This document shows positions 36,499-44,727 of a stretch of DNA of 64,000 nucleotides, one piece after another (within the stretch, counting starts at the first letter, position 1; the number at the start of each line of letters is the position of its first letter). The translations under genes and the position numbers were made by a program. This DNA comes from Neorhizobium alkalisoli (GTDB taxonomy: Bacteria; Pseudomonadota; Alphaproteobacteria; Rhizobiales; Rhizobiaceae), in assembly GCF_002968635.1 (NCBI RefSeq), contig NZ_PVBN01000016.1, forward strand, positions 1 through 64,000. The letters run 5' to 3'. Under the pieces are notes generated by a model. That model ran no database searches and was not told where the DNA came from. It worked only from the letters and a program-made list of their open reading frames with translations.

Positions 36499-37259
36499 CG
36501 CGAAACAAGCTTTACCGCAGACCCGGCAGAAGCCTCCTCGCCTGCGCGAAAGCGCGCGCGTAGTATGCCGCAAGCTGCTCCAAGCAGGGCCCAGAACACC
36601 AGGTTGGTGGCATAGACCGCATTGACGAAACGAGCGTGCAATTCGAGCGGTACGGCCGTCTCGTGAGACGGCGGCAGCGGCGCGCCGATCAGATGGGGGG
36701 CAACCAGCAGAACGATCGCCAGGGCGGCAAAAACCGCCGAGCGCGTGTAAGCCAGAAGACCAAGCGCCACCGCAGTGCAGACAGCGGTGGATACCCACCA
36801 GATTTGCCGTGGTCCGAGTTCCGCGGCCGGCATGCCCGGCAGTTCCGGCGGCAGGCCGAGGCCGGGCGCAAGGCTGACGGCGAGGAAGCCGGCAATGCCG
36901 AACATCAGGCCGCCGCGCCAGCCCTTGAAGCCGCCGAGGGCCTCTGAAGCCGCGACCAGAACGAGCCCGAAACCAATCGCCGACAACGCATTGGCAGCCG
37001 CGGTATAAATAAAGCGCTCAAAGCCGTCGGCTGGAGCCCAGGCCTCTTCTTCGTGGTGATGATCCGCAGGTGCCGCTGCCCCGGCTGCCGGAGCGACGTC
37101 ATGGCTGTGGCTATGACCTGCCTCGCCGCCGGCATTTTCGAATACCTCGGCCTGCAGGATCAATGGGACAGTGGAAAAGCTCTGCATGACGGTGAGCAGC
37201 AATCCGGACAATAGCCCGGCGATCACCGCCGTGAAGACGATGTTACGAAACAAAGACAT
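36495..37259 (-). CDS. cbtA: Cobalt transporter membrane subunit CbtA
   Basis: A predicted B12-regulated cobalt importer of 254 residues starting at ATG 37259 (MSLFRNIVFTAVIAGLLSGL). It has about five transmembrane helices and, after the first, a His-rich segment (GHSHSHDVAP, then DHHHEEEAW) likely to bind metal. The conserved GLPPELPGMPAAELGPRQIWW lies between helices. It works with the tiny CbtB encoded 13 bases upstream. Both follow a cobalamin riboswitch, so uptake is expected only when B12 is low. Its stop overlaps the cobO start. Confidence 0.92.
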   Translation of the reverse strand: MSLFRNIVFTAVIAGLLSGLLLTVMQSFSTVPLILQAEVFENAGGEAGHSHSHDVAPAAGAAAPADHHHEEEAWAPADGFERFIYTAAANALSAIGFGLVLVAASEALGGFKGWRGGLMFGIAGFLAVSLAPGLGLPPELPGMPAAELGPRQIWWVSTAVCTAVALGLLAYTRSAVFAALAIVLLVAPHLIGAPLPPSHETAVPLELHARFVNAVYATNLVFWALLGAACGILRARFRAGEEASAGSAVKLVSR

Positions 37260-37272
37260 GGGGATGTTCCTA

Positions 37273-37449
37273 TCAGTGGCAGGGGAAAGCCAGTGAGTGG
37301 CGGGTATCATGAGCGGCATTGTGCACCACTTCCAGATGCGAGAAGCCGACAAACCCGACAATGAACAGACCCATCAGAGCCGTCATGCTGAGAGGAATGA
37401 TCTTCGAAGTGGAAACGCTGACTGCAGTTGCAGCAGATTTCGTAACCAT
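37273..37449 (-). CDS. cbtB: Cobalt transporter small subunit CbtB
   Basis: A 58-residue protein, short enough to be missed by length-filtered gene finders. It begins MVTKSAATAVSVSTSKIIPL, has one transmembrane helix (about 20-38, TALMGLFIVGFVGFSHLEVV) and ends in a His/Cys-bearing tail HNAAHDTRHSLAFPCH, the expected metal-binding end of CbtB. AAGGACGAG gives a ribosome site before ATG 37449. It is the first gene after the leftward cobalamin riboswitch and 13 bases before cbtA. Confidence 0.9.
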   Translation of the reverse strand: MVTKSAATAVSVSTSKIIPLSMTALMGLFIVGFVGFSHLEVVHNAAHDTRHSLAFPCH

Positions 37450-37463
37450 GGTCTCGTCCTTTC

Positions 37464-37480
37464 GCCCTCCACCCGAGGGC
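37464..37480 (-). other. Stem-loop between riboswitch and cbtB ribosome site
   Basis: GCCCTC and GAGGGC pair around 5 bases, ending 15 bases before the cbtB start and just before its ribosome-binding purine run. It may be part of the expression platform controlling ribosome access; this role is inferred. Confidence 0.4.
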
Positions 37481-37496
37481 CGTTCACGTTTTTCTC

Positions 37497-37672
37497 GCCT
37501 CTGGCAGGTCTCCTGGCTCGCGGATCAGGCGTCTGTCGCCGGCCTTCCCGGATTGCTCCAGTGGCGTCATAGGCGAAGACTTTCCGCTTACAGTTGCGGG
37601 GGCAGCCGCGGGCTTGACGAAAAATTCGTCGCACCGCATTCCCTCAAACCCTCTTGGGCACCATAGGCATCG
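37497..37672 (-). promoter_or_regulatory. Cobalamin riboswitch controlling cbtBA-cobO-cobQ
   Basis: Read on the minus strand, the consensus elements occur in order: GGGAATGCGGTGCGA, GCGGCTGCCCCCGCAACTGT, the B12 box GCCACTGG (the GCCACTG core is at 37565-37559), CCGGGAAGGCCGG, and CGCGAGCCAGGAGACCTGCC. This is a class I adenosylcobalamin aptamer. Its product genes are cobalt uptake and two B12 synthesis enzymes, which fits feedback repression. Confidence 0.95.
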
Positions 37673-37674
37673 GC

Positions 37675-37747
37675 ACTATAGACGAATTCGCAGACGTCGC
37701 AATCGCCTTTGCGACGCATTGACATGGCGTCGCGACCGGGCGTAGTT
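37675..37747. promoter_or_regulatory. Divergent promoters between the two cobalamin riboswitches
   Basis: Leftward: TTGCGA (37702-37697), 16 bases, TATAGT (37680-37675). Rightward: TTGACA (37719-37724), then a weak GTAGTT at 37742-37747. The predicted start points, near 37668 and 37753, fall at the outer edges of the two aptamers. A palindrome GTCGCAA/TTTGCGAC lies between them. Confidence 0.5.
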
Positions 37748-37752
37748 GAAAA

Positions 37753-37932
37753 GGACGGTCCCTTTCCGGCAACGGGAGGGGCTAAGAGAGAATGCGGTGC
37801 GAGCTTTACGCTCAATGCCGCGGCTGCCCCCGCAACTGTAGGCGGCGAGCCATTGCCACTGAGCCACTGGAAAAATCCGGGAAGGCAGGCAAATGGCGGC
37901 GACCCGCGAGCCAGGAGACCTGCCGTTGGATT
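37753..37932 (+). promoter_or_regulatory. Cobalamin riboswitch controlling the DUF1636-cobWNGHIJ operon
   Basis: Consensus aptamer elements in order: AGAATGCGGTGCGAGC, GCGGCTGCCCCCGCAACTGT, B12 box GCCACTG (37863-37869), CCGGGAAGGCAGG, and CGCGAGCCAGGAGACCTGCC. It has the same class as the leftward switch, in opposite orientation 80 bases away. The core motifs are identical between the two while the peripheral arms differ, so they are not a recent duplication by simple inversion. Confidence 0.95.
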
Positions 37933-37948
37933 CGTAAGCTTCGCCGGG

Positions 37949-38022
37949 CGGGGTGCTCCGGAGGAAGTCGTGTCATTCACGGCAGATGGGCTTTGCTTTT
38001 CTGCTCCGCGCCCCGATTTTTT
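37949..38022 (+). terminator. Putative terminator of the rightward cobalamin riboswitch
   Basis: CGGGGTGC (37949-37956) can pair with GCGCCCCG (38008-38015, one G-U pair), enclosing a small inner hairpin GCAGA/TCTGC, and is followed by ATTTTTT. It lies between the aptamer and the first gene, where an expression-platform terminator is expected. The long loop makes this tentative. Confidence 0.5.
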
Positions 38023-38045
38023 GAACCCGGCGGTAACGCGGCTGA

Positions 38046-38450
38046 ATGATGAGCGACGAGCGAAAAGACCATCCCGACGACATCGGCGTGACGATCTTCG
38101 TCTGCACGAACTGCCGTGACGAAGCGGATCCGGACATCCGTCCGGGCCTGCGAATGATCGCGGCGCTCAAGGAGGCGTCAGCCGGCAAGCCGCTGGCCGT
38201 CAAGCCTGTAACCTGTCTTGCCAATTGCGAGAAAAGCCCGAGCGCTGCCTTCAACCACCGGACCGGCTGGTCCTATGTGTTCGGTCATCTGACGCTGGAG
38301 AATGTCGACGACATCGTCGCCGGCGCGATGATGCTGGCAGAAGACGAGCGCGGCTTCCTTCCCCTTCGCGGCCGTCCCGCCTGCCTGCGCGGCAAGGGCA
38401 TGACGGCCCGCATCCCACCCTTTCATCATCACGAGGACATGCCTTCATGA
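38046..38450 (+). CDS. DUF1636 protein, predicted metal or 2Fe-2S binding
   Basis: A 134-residue protein (ATG 38046, or 38049) with a thioredoxin-like ferredoxin look. Two cysteine pairs are well placed for a 2Fe-2S cluster: VCTNCRDE near the N-terminus and VTCLANCEKSPSAAF at about 56-70. It is the first gene behind a cobalamin riboswitch and is coupled to cobW by an ATGA overlap. This is the position usually taken by cobP in rhizobia, which is absent. A role in supplying electrons or handling metal for cobalt insertion or reduction is plausible but inferred. Confidence 0.85.
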   Translation: MMSDERKDHPDDIGVTIFVCTNCRDEADPDIRPGLRMIAALKEASAGKPLAVKPVTCLANCEKSPSAAFNHRTGWSYVFGHLTLENVDDIVAGAMMLAEDERGFLPLRGRPACLRGKGMTARIPPFHHHEDMPS

Positions 38451-39484
38451 GCGTCAATTTCGACCGCGTTCCCTGCACCGTCGTCACCGGATTCCTCGGC
38501 GCCGGCAAGACCACGCTGATCCGCAACCTCATCGAAAAGCTCGATGGCAAACGGCTGGCCATCATCGTCAACGAGTTCGGCGATGTCGGCATCGACGGCG
38601 AGGTGCTGAAGGGTTGCGGTATCGAGACCTGCCCGGAAGACAACATCATCGAGCTCGCCAACGGCTGCATCTGCTGCACGGTGGCAGACGATTTCGTGCC
38701 TGCGATCGACCAGATCCTCTCCCGCGAGCCGCGCGTCGATCATATCCTCATCGAGACCTCCGGCCTTGCTCTGCCAAAGCCACTTGTCCAGGCTTTCCAA
38801 TGGCCTGACGTCAAGGCGCGGGTGACGGTGGATGGCGTGATTGCCGTAGTGGATGGCCTGGCACTCGCCGAAGGCCGGGTGGCGGACGATCACGACGCGC
38901 TCGAGGCCCAACGCCAGGCGGATGGCTCCATCGACCACGACGATCCGGTCGAGGAAGTCTTCGAGGACCAGGTTGCCTGCGCCGACATGATCGTGCTGAC
39001 CAAGAGCGATCTGCTCGACGCCGACGGGCTCGCCACAGCAAAAGATCGCGTCGCCGCGCATCTGCCGCGTGCCGTAAAGATCGTATCGGCCGCCAATGGC
39101 GCGATCGACCCGGCCGTGCTGATCGGCCTCGGCCTCGCCGTCGAGGACGATATCGAGAACCGCAAGACCCACCACGATGATGAGCTCGACCACGATCACG
39201 ACGATTTCGACAGTTTCGTCGTCGATCTCCCGGCAGTTTCCGACGCCGAAGGGCTTGCCGCGCGCATCTCCGCGACGGCGGAAGCGGAAAACGTTCTGCG
39301 CATAAAAGGCTTCGTGGAAGTCGCGGATAAGCCGATGCGCCTGCAGGTCCAGGCGGTAGGATCGCGCGTGAACCACTACTTCGACCGCGCCTGGGCGCCC
39401 GGCGAAACCCGTCAAAGCCGCCTCGTCGTGATCGGTGAAAAGGGAATCGACCGCGAAGCTATCGAAAGAATGCTGGCCGCATAA
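38447..39484 (+). CDS. cobW: COG0523 GTPase CobW
   Basis: A metal-chaperone GTPase of the G3E family, thought to deliver cobalt to the CobNST chelatase. It has 345 residues from ATG 38447; the frame upstream belongs to the preceding gene. Features are P-loop GFLGAGKTTLIRNLI, the metal motif CICCTV in NGCICCTVADDF, the guanine motif LTKSDLLD, and an acidic, His-rich linker (HHDDELDHDHDDFD) in front of the C-terminal CobW_C domain. It is second in the riboswitch operon, 16 bases before cobN. Confidence 0.96.
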   Translation: MSVNFDRVPCTVVTGFLGAGKTTLIRNLIEKLDGKRLAIIVNEFGDVGIDGEVLKGCGIETCPEDNIIELANGCICCTVADDFVPAIDQILSREPRVDHILIETSGLALPKPLVQAFQWPDVKARVTVDGVIAVVDGLALAEGRVADDHDALEAQRQADGSIDHDDPVEEVFEDQVACADMIVLTKSDLLDADGLATAKDRVAAHLPRAVKIVSAANGAIDPAVLIGLGLAVEDDIENRKTHHDDELDHDHDDFDSFVVDLPAVSDAEGLAARISATAEAENVLRIKGFVEVADKPMRLQVQAVGSRVNHYFDRAWAPGETRQSRLVVIGEKGIDREAIERMLAA

Positions 39485-39500
39485 AGGCTGAAGAAAAGGA

Positions 39501-42500
39501 ATGCATATACTCGCCACCACATCGTCGTCGCTCGACGACCTGATCGAACCGGTCGACCTTAACCAGTCGCCGGCCGATGTGTTGGTGCTATCGTTTTCCG
39601 GCAGCGATCTGAACGGTATCGCTGCCGCTTGGCACGAAGATCGGCCGGGCTTGCGGCTGGCCAATCTTTCCGATCTTCGCCACCCGATGTCCGTGGATCT
39701 ATGGATAGAAAAGACGGCTGCGCATGCCCGCGTGATTCTCGTGCGCATCCTCGGTGGCTATGACCGCTGGGCCTATGGCGTGGAAGAGCTTTCCCGGCTG
39801 GCGCGGCGCAAGAAGATTGCGCTGGCGCTGCTGCCCGGCGAATGCAGCATCCGCGACGATCGGCTGGCCGCAGCCTCGACGGTTTCGGACGAGGCGCTTG
39901 CCGGCATCCTCGCCTGTTTTCGCGAGGGTGGGCCGGAAAATATGCGGCTTCTGGCGCGACGGCTGGCAGCGCTCGCAACCGGCCATACCGAAGCGCTATC
40001 GCAAGCGGCACCTGTGCCGAAGGCTGGATTTTACAAACCGGGGCACGGCATCGTCGAGGCGAGCGAGCTGCTGACGGATATCGCTGCAGGCTCGCCCCGC
40101 CTGCCGATCCTTTTCTATCGCTCCATGCTGCTCGCCAATGATGCGGCACCGATCGATGCGCTGTTCGAAGCGCTGGTTTTACGCGGTTTCGCGCCTGTTC
40201 CGATCTTCGTCAGCGGTTTGAAGGACGCAGATGCGGTCGCCTTTGTGGAACAGGCAATGGCGAAAAACGAGCCGGCCGCGATCATCGCAACCACAGCCTT
40301 CGCCAGCAGCGCCGATGAAAAGGGCGAGACGCTGTTCGATCGGGCAGGCGTTCCGGTCTTCCAGGTCGTGGTCGCCACGACCCGGCGAGAGGGCTGGGCG
40401 GAAGGCCGGCGCGGCCTGAACCCTGCAGACCTCGCCATGCATGTCGTCTTGCCGGAACTGGATGGCCGCATCCTCGTCGGCGCAATCTCCTTCAAGGCCG
40501 GTGAAAATTCCGCCAATCTGGTCAATCAGCCTGAGCCGGATCGGGTCGAACAGGTGGCCGATCGCATTTCCGCCTTTCTGCGCCTGAAACGGACGGTACC
40601 GGCGCGTCGCAAGATCGTCATCCTGCTACCTGACTACCCAAGCGCGCCTGGCCGAACGGGGTATGCCGTCGGCCTCGACGTACCGCAAAGCGTGCTGTCG
40701 ATGCTGCACCAGCTTTCCTTAGCCGGCTACTCCGTCTCGGACATTCCGGAGACGACAAGAGATCTTCTGATTCGGGTGTCGGCGAAAGCCGGCGCCTATT
40801 CGCTCGCCGCCTATCGCTCGTCACCCGCCTCCGAAGACGCCTTGGGCTTGCCTGAGATGGACGAAGATGCGGAAGACGGAGACTACCGCTTCCGCGCCGC
40901 GCATTTCGGTAACATCACCGTGGCACTCGCGCCGGACCGGGGCCGCAATGCCGATCGTCGTGCCGATTATCACGACCCCGATCTTCCGCCCCGCCATGCA
41001 CTGATCGCCTTCGGCCAGTGGATGCGCGAGACGATCGGCGCTCACGCTGTTGTCCATGTCGGCGCGCATGGCACACTTGAATGGCTGCCCGGCAAGACGG
41101 TGGCGCTGTCGAAAGATTGTTTTCCGGAGATCGTCACCGGCGGCCTGCCGGTTATCTATCCTTTCATCGTTTCCAATCCCGGCGAGGCGGCAGTCGCCAA
41201 GCGCCGGATTTCCGCCGTTACCATCGGGCACCTGCCCCCCGTTCTGACGGGCGCCGGCCTGTCGGATGAGCAGAAAAAGCTCGAACTGCTGGTCGATGAA
41301 TACGCGCAGGCAGACGGTCTGGATCGGCGGCGGCGGGACCGGCTGGCAAAGCTGATCGTCGAGACCGCCCGCGACACGGAACTGGCAACCGAGGCCGGCG
41401 TTTCCCACGACGACGATCCCGATACGGCTCTTACCCGAATCGACGCCTTTCTTTGCGATCTCAAGGATTTTGCAATCAAGGACGGCCAGCACGTCTTCGG
41501 ACAGATCGCACCTGGCGATGACGATCCATTGCGGATACGGAGCGCCGAGGCCGAGCGGCAGGCCTTGATCGATGCGCTGGACGGAATACACATCCGCCCC
41601 GGCCCCTCCGGCGCACCGGCGCGCGGTCGCCTTGATGTGATGCCGACCGGGCGCAACCTCTTCGCCAGCGATCCCCGCACCCTGCCGACGCCGACCGCCT
41701 TCGAACTGGGAAAACGCGCAGCCGACGAAATCCTGCGCCGTTACCTGCAGGATCATGGCGATTGGCCCAAAAGCCTCGTCTTCGATCTCTGGGGCAGCGC
41801 ATCGCTCAGAAGCGGCGGCGAGGAAGTGGCCCAGGTGCTCGCCTTGATGGGCGCAAGGCCGGTGCAGGACACAGCGACCGGTCGGGTGACCGGCATCGAA
41901 GTTCTGCCTCCGGCTCAGCTCGGTCGTCCGCGCATCGACGTAACACTCAGAATCTCCGGACTCTTCCGCGACATGTTCCCGGCTCTGATCGCTTTGCTGG
42001 ATGCCGCCATGCGGGCAATCGCCGCGCGTGAGGAAGCACCGGGCGACAATCCGCTGGCCGAAGAGGCACGGAAACTCGGCCAAGTCCCGCCGCGTATCTT
42101 CGGTTCGGCGCCGGGCACCTACGGTTCCGGCATTGAGGAAAAACTGGCCGACGGCACCTGGGTTGAACGCGAGGAACTTGGCCGCATCTATCTCGATGCC
42201 ACCAGCCATGCTTTCGGCGGCGCCGAGGGTGAGGCATTTCAGGTGCCCGGGAAATTTGCCGGACAAGTCGGATCGGCCGATCTGCTCGTCCATACCGGCG
42301 ACGATCCGGGCCGCGACCTGCTGGACGGTTCCGCCGATGTCGCTTTCATCGGTGGATTTTCCGCCGCTGTTGCGGCTTTGGGGGGCAAGGCGGATGTCAT
42401 CGCTCTCGACACGACCGATCCGCAGAAACCGAAAGCTCGATCGATCTCCGAAGCCGTGACCCGTGTGGTCCGAGCTCGCGCCGTTAATCCGCGCTTCATC

Positions 42501-42791
42501 GCCGGTCAGATGCGTCACGGACCCCGCGGCGCGGCCGAATTGGTCGAGACCGTGGACCGGCTGATTGGTTTTGCGGAGACGACCCGCGCCATCCCGCAGT
42601 CGCTGATAGAAGCAACCTACGACGCCTACATCGGTGACGAAAAGGTTCGTGATTTCCTGATCAGCCAGAACCCGGAAGGCTTGCGCCATATGAGCGAACG
42701 GTTCCGCTCCGCGCTTCGCCGGGGGCTTTGGCATCCGCGCCGCAACTCGGTGGATGCGGAACTCGAAATGCTGGCAAGGGAGGTCGCATGA
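39501..42791 (+). CDS. cobN: Aerobic cobaltochelatase large subunit CobN
   Basis: The porphyrin-binding subunit of the ATP-dependent CobNST chelatase that inserts cobalt into hydrogenobyrinic acid a,c-diamide. It is related to magnesium chelatase BchH/ChlH. At 1096 residues it is shorter than the roughly 1270-residue Pseudomonas denitrificans type but runs without interruption from MHILATTSSS to the C-terminal DAELEMLAREVA. Conserved stretches include AVVHVGAHGTLEWLPGKTVA, YPFIVSNPGEAAVAKRR and RIFGSAPGTYGSGIEE. CobS and CobT are not in the window and must be encoded elsewhere. The stop overlaps cobG by 4 bases. Confidence 0.95.
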   Translation: MHILATTSSSLDDLIEPVDLNQSPADVLVLSFSGSDLNGIAAAWHEDRPGLRLANLSDLRHPMSVDLWIEKTAAHARVILVRILGGYDRWAYGVEELSRLARRKKIALALLPGECSIRDDRLAAASTVSDEALAGILACFREGGPENMRLLARRLAALATGHTEALSQAAPVPKAGFYKPGHGIVEASELLTDIAAGSPRLPILFYRSMLLANDAAPIDALFEALVLRGFAPVPIFVSGLKDADAVAFVEQAMAKNEPAAIIATTAFASSADEKGETLFDRAGVPVFQVVVATTRREGWAEGRRGLNPADLAMHVVLPELDGRILVGAISFKAGENSANLVNQPEPDRVEQVADRISAFLRLKRTVPARRKIVILLPDYPSAPGRTGYAVGLDVPQSVLSMLHQLSLAGYSVSDIPETTRDLLIRVSAKAGAYSLAAYRSSPASEDALGLPEMDEDAEDGDYRFRAAHFGNITVALAPDRGRNADRRADYHDPDLPPRHALIAFGQWMRETIGAHAVVHVGAHGTLEWLPGKTVALSKDCFPEIVTGGLPVIYPFIVSNPGEAAVAKRRISAVTIGHLPPVLTGAGLSDEQKKLELLVDEYAQADGLDRRRRDRLAKLIVETARDTELATEAGVSHDDDPDTALTRIDAFLCDLKDFAIKDGQHVFGQIAPGDDDPLRIRSAEAERQALIDALDGIHIRPGPSGAPARGRLDVMPTGRNLFASDPRTLPTPTAFELGKRAADEILRRYLQDHGDWPKSLVFDLWGSASLRSGGEEVAQVLALMGARPVQDTATGRVTGIEVLPPAQLGRPRIDVTLRISGLFRDMFPALIALLDAAMRAIAAREEAPGDNPLAEEARKLGQVPPRIFGSAPGTYGSGIEEKLADGTWVEREELGRIYLDATSHAFGGAEGEAFQVPGKFAGQVGSADLLVHTGDDPGRDLLDGSADVAFIGGFSAAVAALGGKADVIALDTTDPQKPKARSISEAVTRVVRARAVNPRFIAGQMRHGPRGAAELVETVDRLIGFAETTRAIPQSLIEATYDAYIGDEKVRDFLISQNPEGLRHMSERFRSALRRGLWHPRRNSVDAELEMLAREVA

Positions 42792-44101
42792 CGGCCCTCT
42801 CGCTCAACCGGACGACCACGGACATGCGGCGCGGCGCCTGCCCTGCGCTTTCCGCGCCAATGATGACCGGCGACGGTTTGCTTGCCCGCGTGGCGCTGAC
42901 CGATGCGATATCGCCTCGGCAGCTGGCCGATCTCTCCCGGCTTGCCCGCATCCACGGCAACGGCATTCTCGACATTTCCGCCCGCGGCAACCTGCAAATC
43001 CGGGGACTGAATGAGGTATCCGCATCTTTGCTCGAAGGCGACGTGCGAGCCTTGAACCTGCCGCTGCGCGAAGGGCTTGCGGTAGAAACACCGCCGCTTG
43101 CGGGCCGGGACGATACCGAGATCGCCGATCCGCACCCGATTGCGGACGCTATTCGACTAGGCGCCCGGGATATCGCTGGCCTGGCGCCCAAAATGTCGGT
43201 CATTGTGGATGGGCATGGCCGGCTGCGGCTTTCCCATCTCCTGGCGGATATCCGCCTGGTCGCCGTGAAGATGGGCGATGATATCAGCTGGAAGCTTCTC
43301 CTGGGCGGTTCGGAGACATCCGCCGGCGTGCTCGCCGTGCTTTCCGAAGCCGACGCTGTTTCGGCGGCGCTCGATCTGCTTCGAACGCTCGCTTCCATGG
43401 GGAACGGAGCCCGAGGACGAGATCTGGCGGTCAACCTGCCGCGTGACGGCGGCGATCTCCCTGCCACCTCTCCATTCGACCTGTTTGCGCTTGCGGACGA
43501 ACTCCATGCTGTTGGGATCGGACCTGCCTTCGCCCAGTCGAAAACCGAGGATGTCATTGCACTTTGCCTGGCGGCCGAGCGGCTAGGAATCCGATTCGTG
43601 AAGCCCGCCCTGGATCATTCCCTGCTGTTTTTCGGCGGCAGCCAGGCATGCCGCGCCCTCGCACTCTTCGCGGCAGAAAACGGCTTCATCACGTCGGAGG
43701 CCGATCCGCGCGGTCATATAGCGGCCTGCCCCGGCAGTCCGGCTTGCCGGTCGGCCACGATCGCCACTCATGATGTGGCTCGCGAGGCCGGCGGCGAATG
43801 GACCGATCTGCTCGACGGATCATTCAAGCTGCACATCTCCGGCTGCCCGAAAGGCTGCGCCCACCCGGGACCGACTGCGCTTGCCCTTTGCGGCAGCCCT
43901 GCAGGCCTTTCATTGATCGCCCAAGGGAAAGCGACCGATTTACCCTTTGCCGACATCACAATTGCCGATACCAAAGCCACGCTTCGCCGCCTTGCCGATC
44001 TCGTCAGATCGGAAAGGCGCGCGGGGGAAAATTCCGCCGCTTGCCTTGCCCGGCTCGGGACCGACCGGCTCGCCGCAGCAGCCATGTCAGGACGACCATG
44101 A
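42788..44101 (+). CDS. cobG: Precorrin-3B synthase
   Basis: An O2-dependent monooxygenase that hydroxylates C-20 and forms the gamma-lactone of precorrin-3B, the step that defines the aerobic B12 route. It has 437 residues from ATG 42788. The nitrite/sulfite reductase-like ferredoxin half-domain repeats are present (RRGACPALSAPMMTGDGLL; LSRLARIHGNGILDISARGN). The 4Fe-4S cysteines appear as ACPGSPACRSA and SGCPKGCAHPGP. It overlaps cobN and cobH by 4 bases each. Confidence 0.94.
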   Translation: MTALSLNRTTTDMRRGACPALSAPMMTGDGLLARVALTDAISPRQLADLSRLARIHGNGILDISARGNLQIRGLNEVSASLLEGDVRALNLPLREGLAVETPPLAGRDDTEIADPHPIADAIRLGARDIAGLAPKMSVIVDGHGRLRLSHLLADIRLVAVKMGDDISWKLLLGGSETSAGVLAVLSEADAVSAALDLLRTLASMGNGARGRDLAVNLPRDGGDLPATSPFDLFALADELHAVGIGPAFAQSKTEDVIALCLAAERLGIRFVKPALDHSLLFFGGSQACRALALFAAENGFITSEADPRGHIAACPGSPACRSATIATHDVAREAGGEWTDLLDGSFKLHISGCPKGCAHPGPTALALCGSPAGLSLIAQGKATDLPFADITIADTKATLRRLADLVRSERRAGENSAACLARLGTDRLAAAAMSGRP

Positions 44102-44727
44102 ACAGCTACGACTACATCCGCGAAGGCGACGCCATCTATGAAAAGTCCTTTGCGATCATTCGCGAAGAGGCCGACCTCTCGTCGTTTTCCGGCGATCAGG
44201 CAGAGATTGCGGTGCGCATGATCCATGCCTGCGGGCTCGTGGAGGCGGCCGGGCATTTTCGCTTTTCGAAGGACTTCGTGACCCGGGCGCGCGGGGCGCT
44301 GCATGCGGGCAAGCCGATCTATTGCGATGCCGAGATGGTAGCGCATGGCATCACCCGGGCACGTCTGCCCGCACACAACGAGGTGATCTGCACGCTCCGC
44401 GACAGCCGGACGATCGAGCTTGCGAAAACGATCGGCAATACCCGATCTGCCGCCGCCCTCGATTTGTGGGACGAGATGGATGGCGCACTGGTGGCGATCG
44501 GCAACGCGCCGACCGCGCTTTTCCGCCTCCTCGAAATGCTGGATGCCGGCGCGCCGTGCCCTGCTGCGATCATCGGCATGCCGGTCGGTTTCGTGGGCGC
44601 TGCCGAATCCAAGGAAGCGCTGATGGAAACGACGCTCGGCATTCCCTTTGCCGTCGTACGCGGCCGCCTGGGCGGTTCGGCGATGACCGCGGCCTGCGTC
44701 AACGCGCTCGCGAGGGCAGGACTTTGA
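44098..44727 (+). CDS. cobH: Precorrin-8X methylmutase
   Basis: Moves the C-11 methyl to C-12 to form hydrogenobyrinic acid. It has 209 residues from ATG 44098, in an ATGA overlap with cobG. Typical blocks are YIREGDAIYEKSFAIIREEA, MIHACGLVEAA, IYCDAEMVAHGITR and GMPVGFVGAAESKEAL. The active-site His lies in the MIHACG segment. It overlaps cobI by 4 bases. Confidence 0.95.
   Translation: MNSYDYIREGDAIYEKSFAIIREEADLSSFSGDQAEIAVRMIHACGLVEAAGHFRFSKDFVTRARGALHAGKPIYCDAEMVAHGITRARLPAHNEVICTLRDSRTIELAKTIGNTRSAAALDLWDEMDGALVAIGNAPTALFRLLEMLDAGAPCPAAIIGMPVGFVGAAESKEALMETTLGIPFAVVRGRLGGSAMTAACVNALARAGL

Noticed and set aside
37497..37932. The two cobalamin riboswitches as an inverted repeat or transposon end pair
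   Set aside because: Similarity is confined to the conserved aptamer core; arms differ, and both are followed by B12 genes.
40821..42734. A 637-codon open frame on the minus strand opposite cobN
   Set aside because: Shadow of a GC-rich gene; the cobN frame has family motifs throughout and the minus frame has none.
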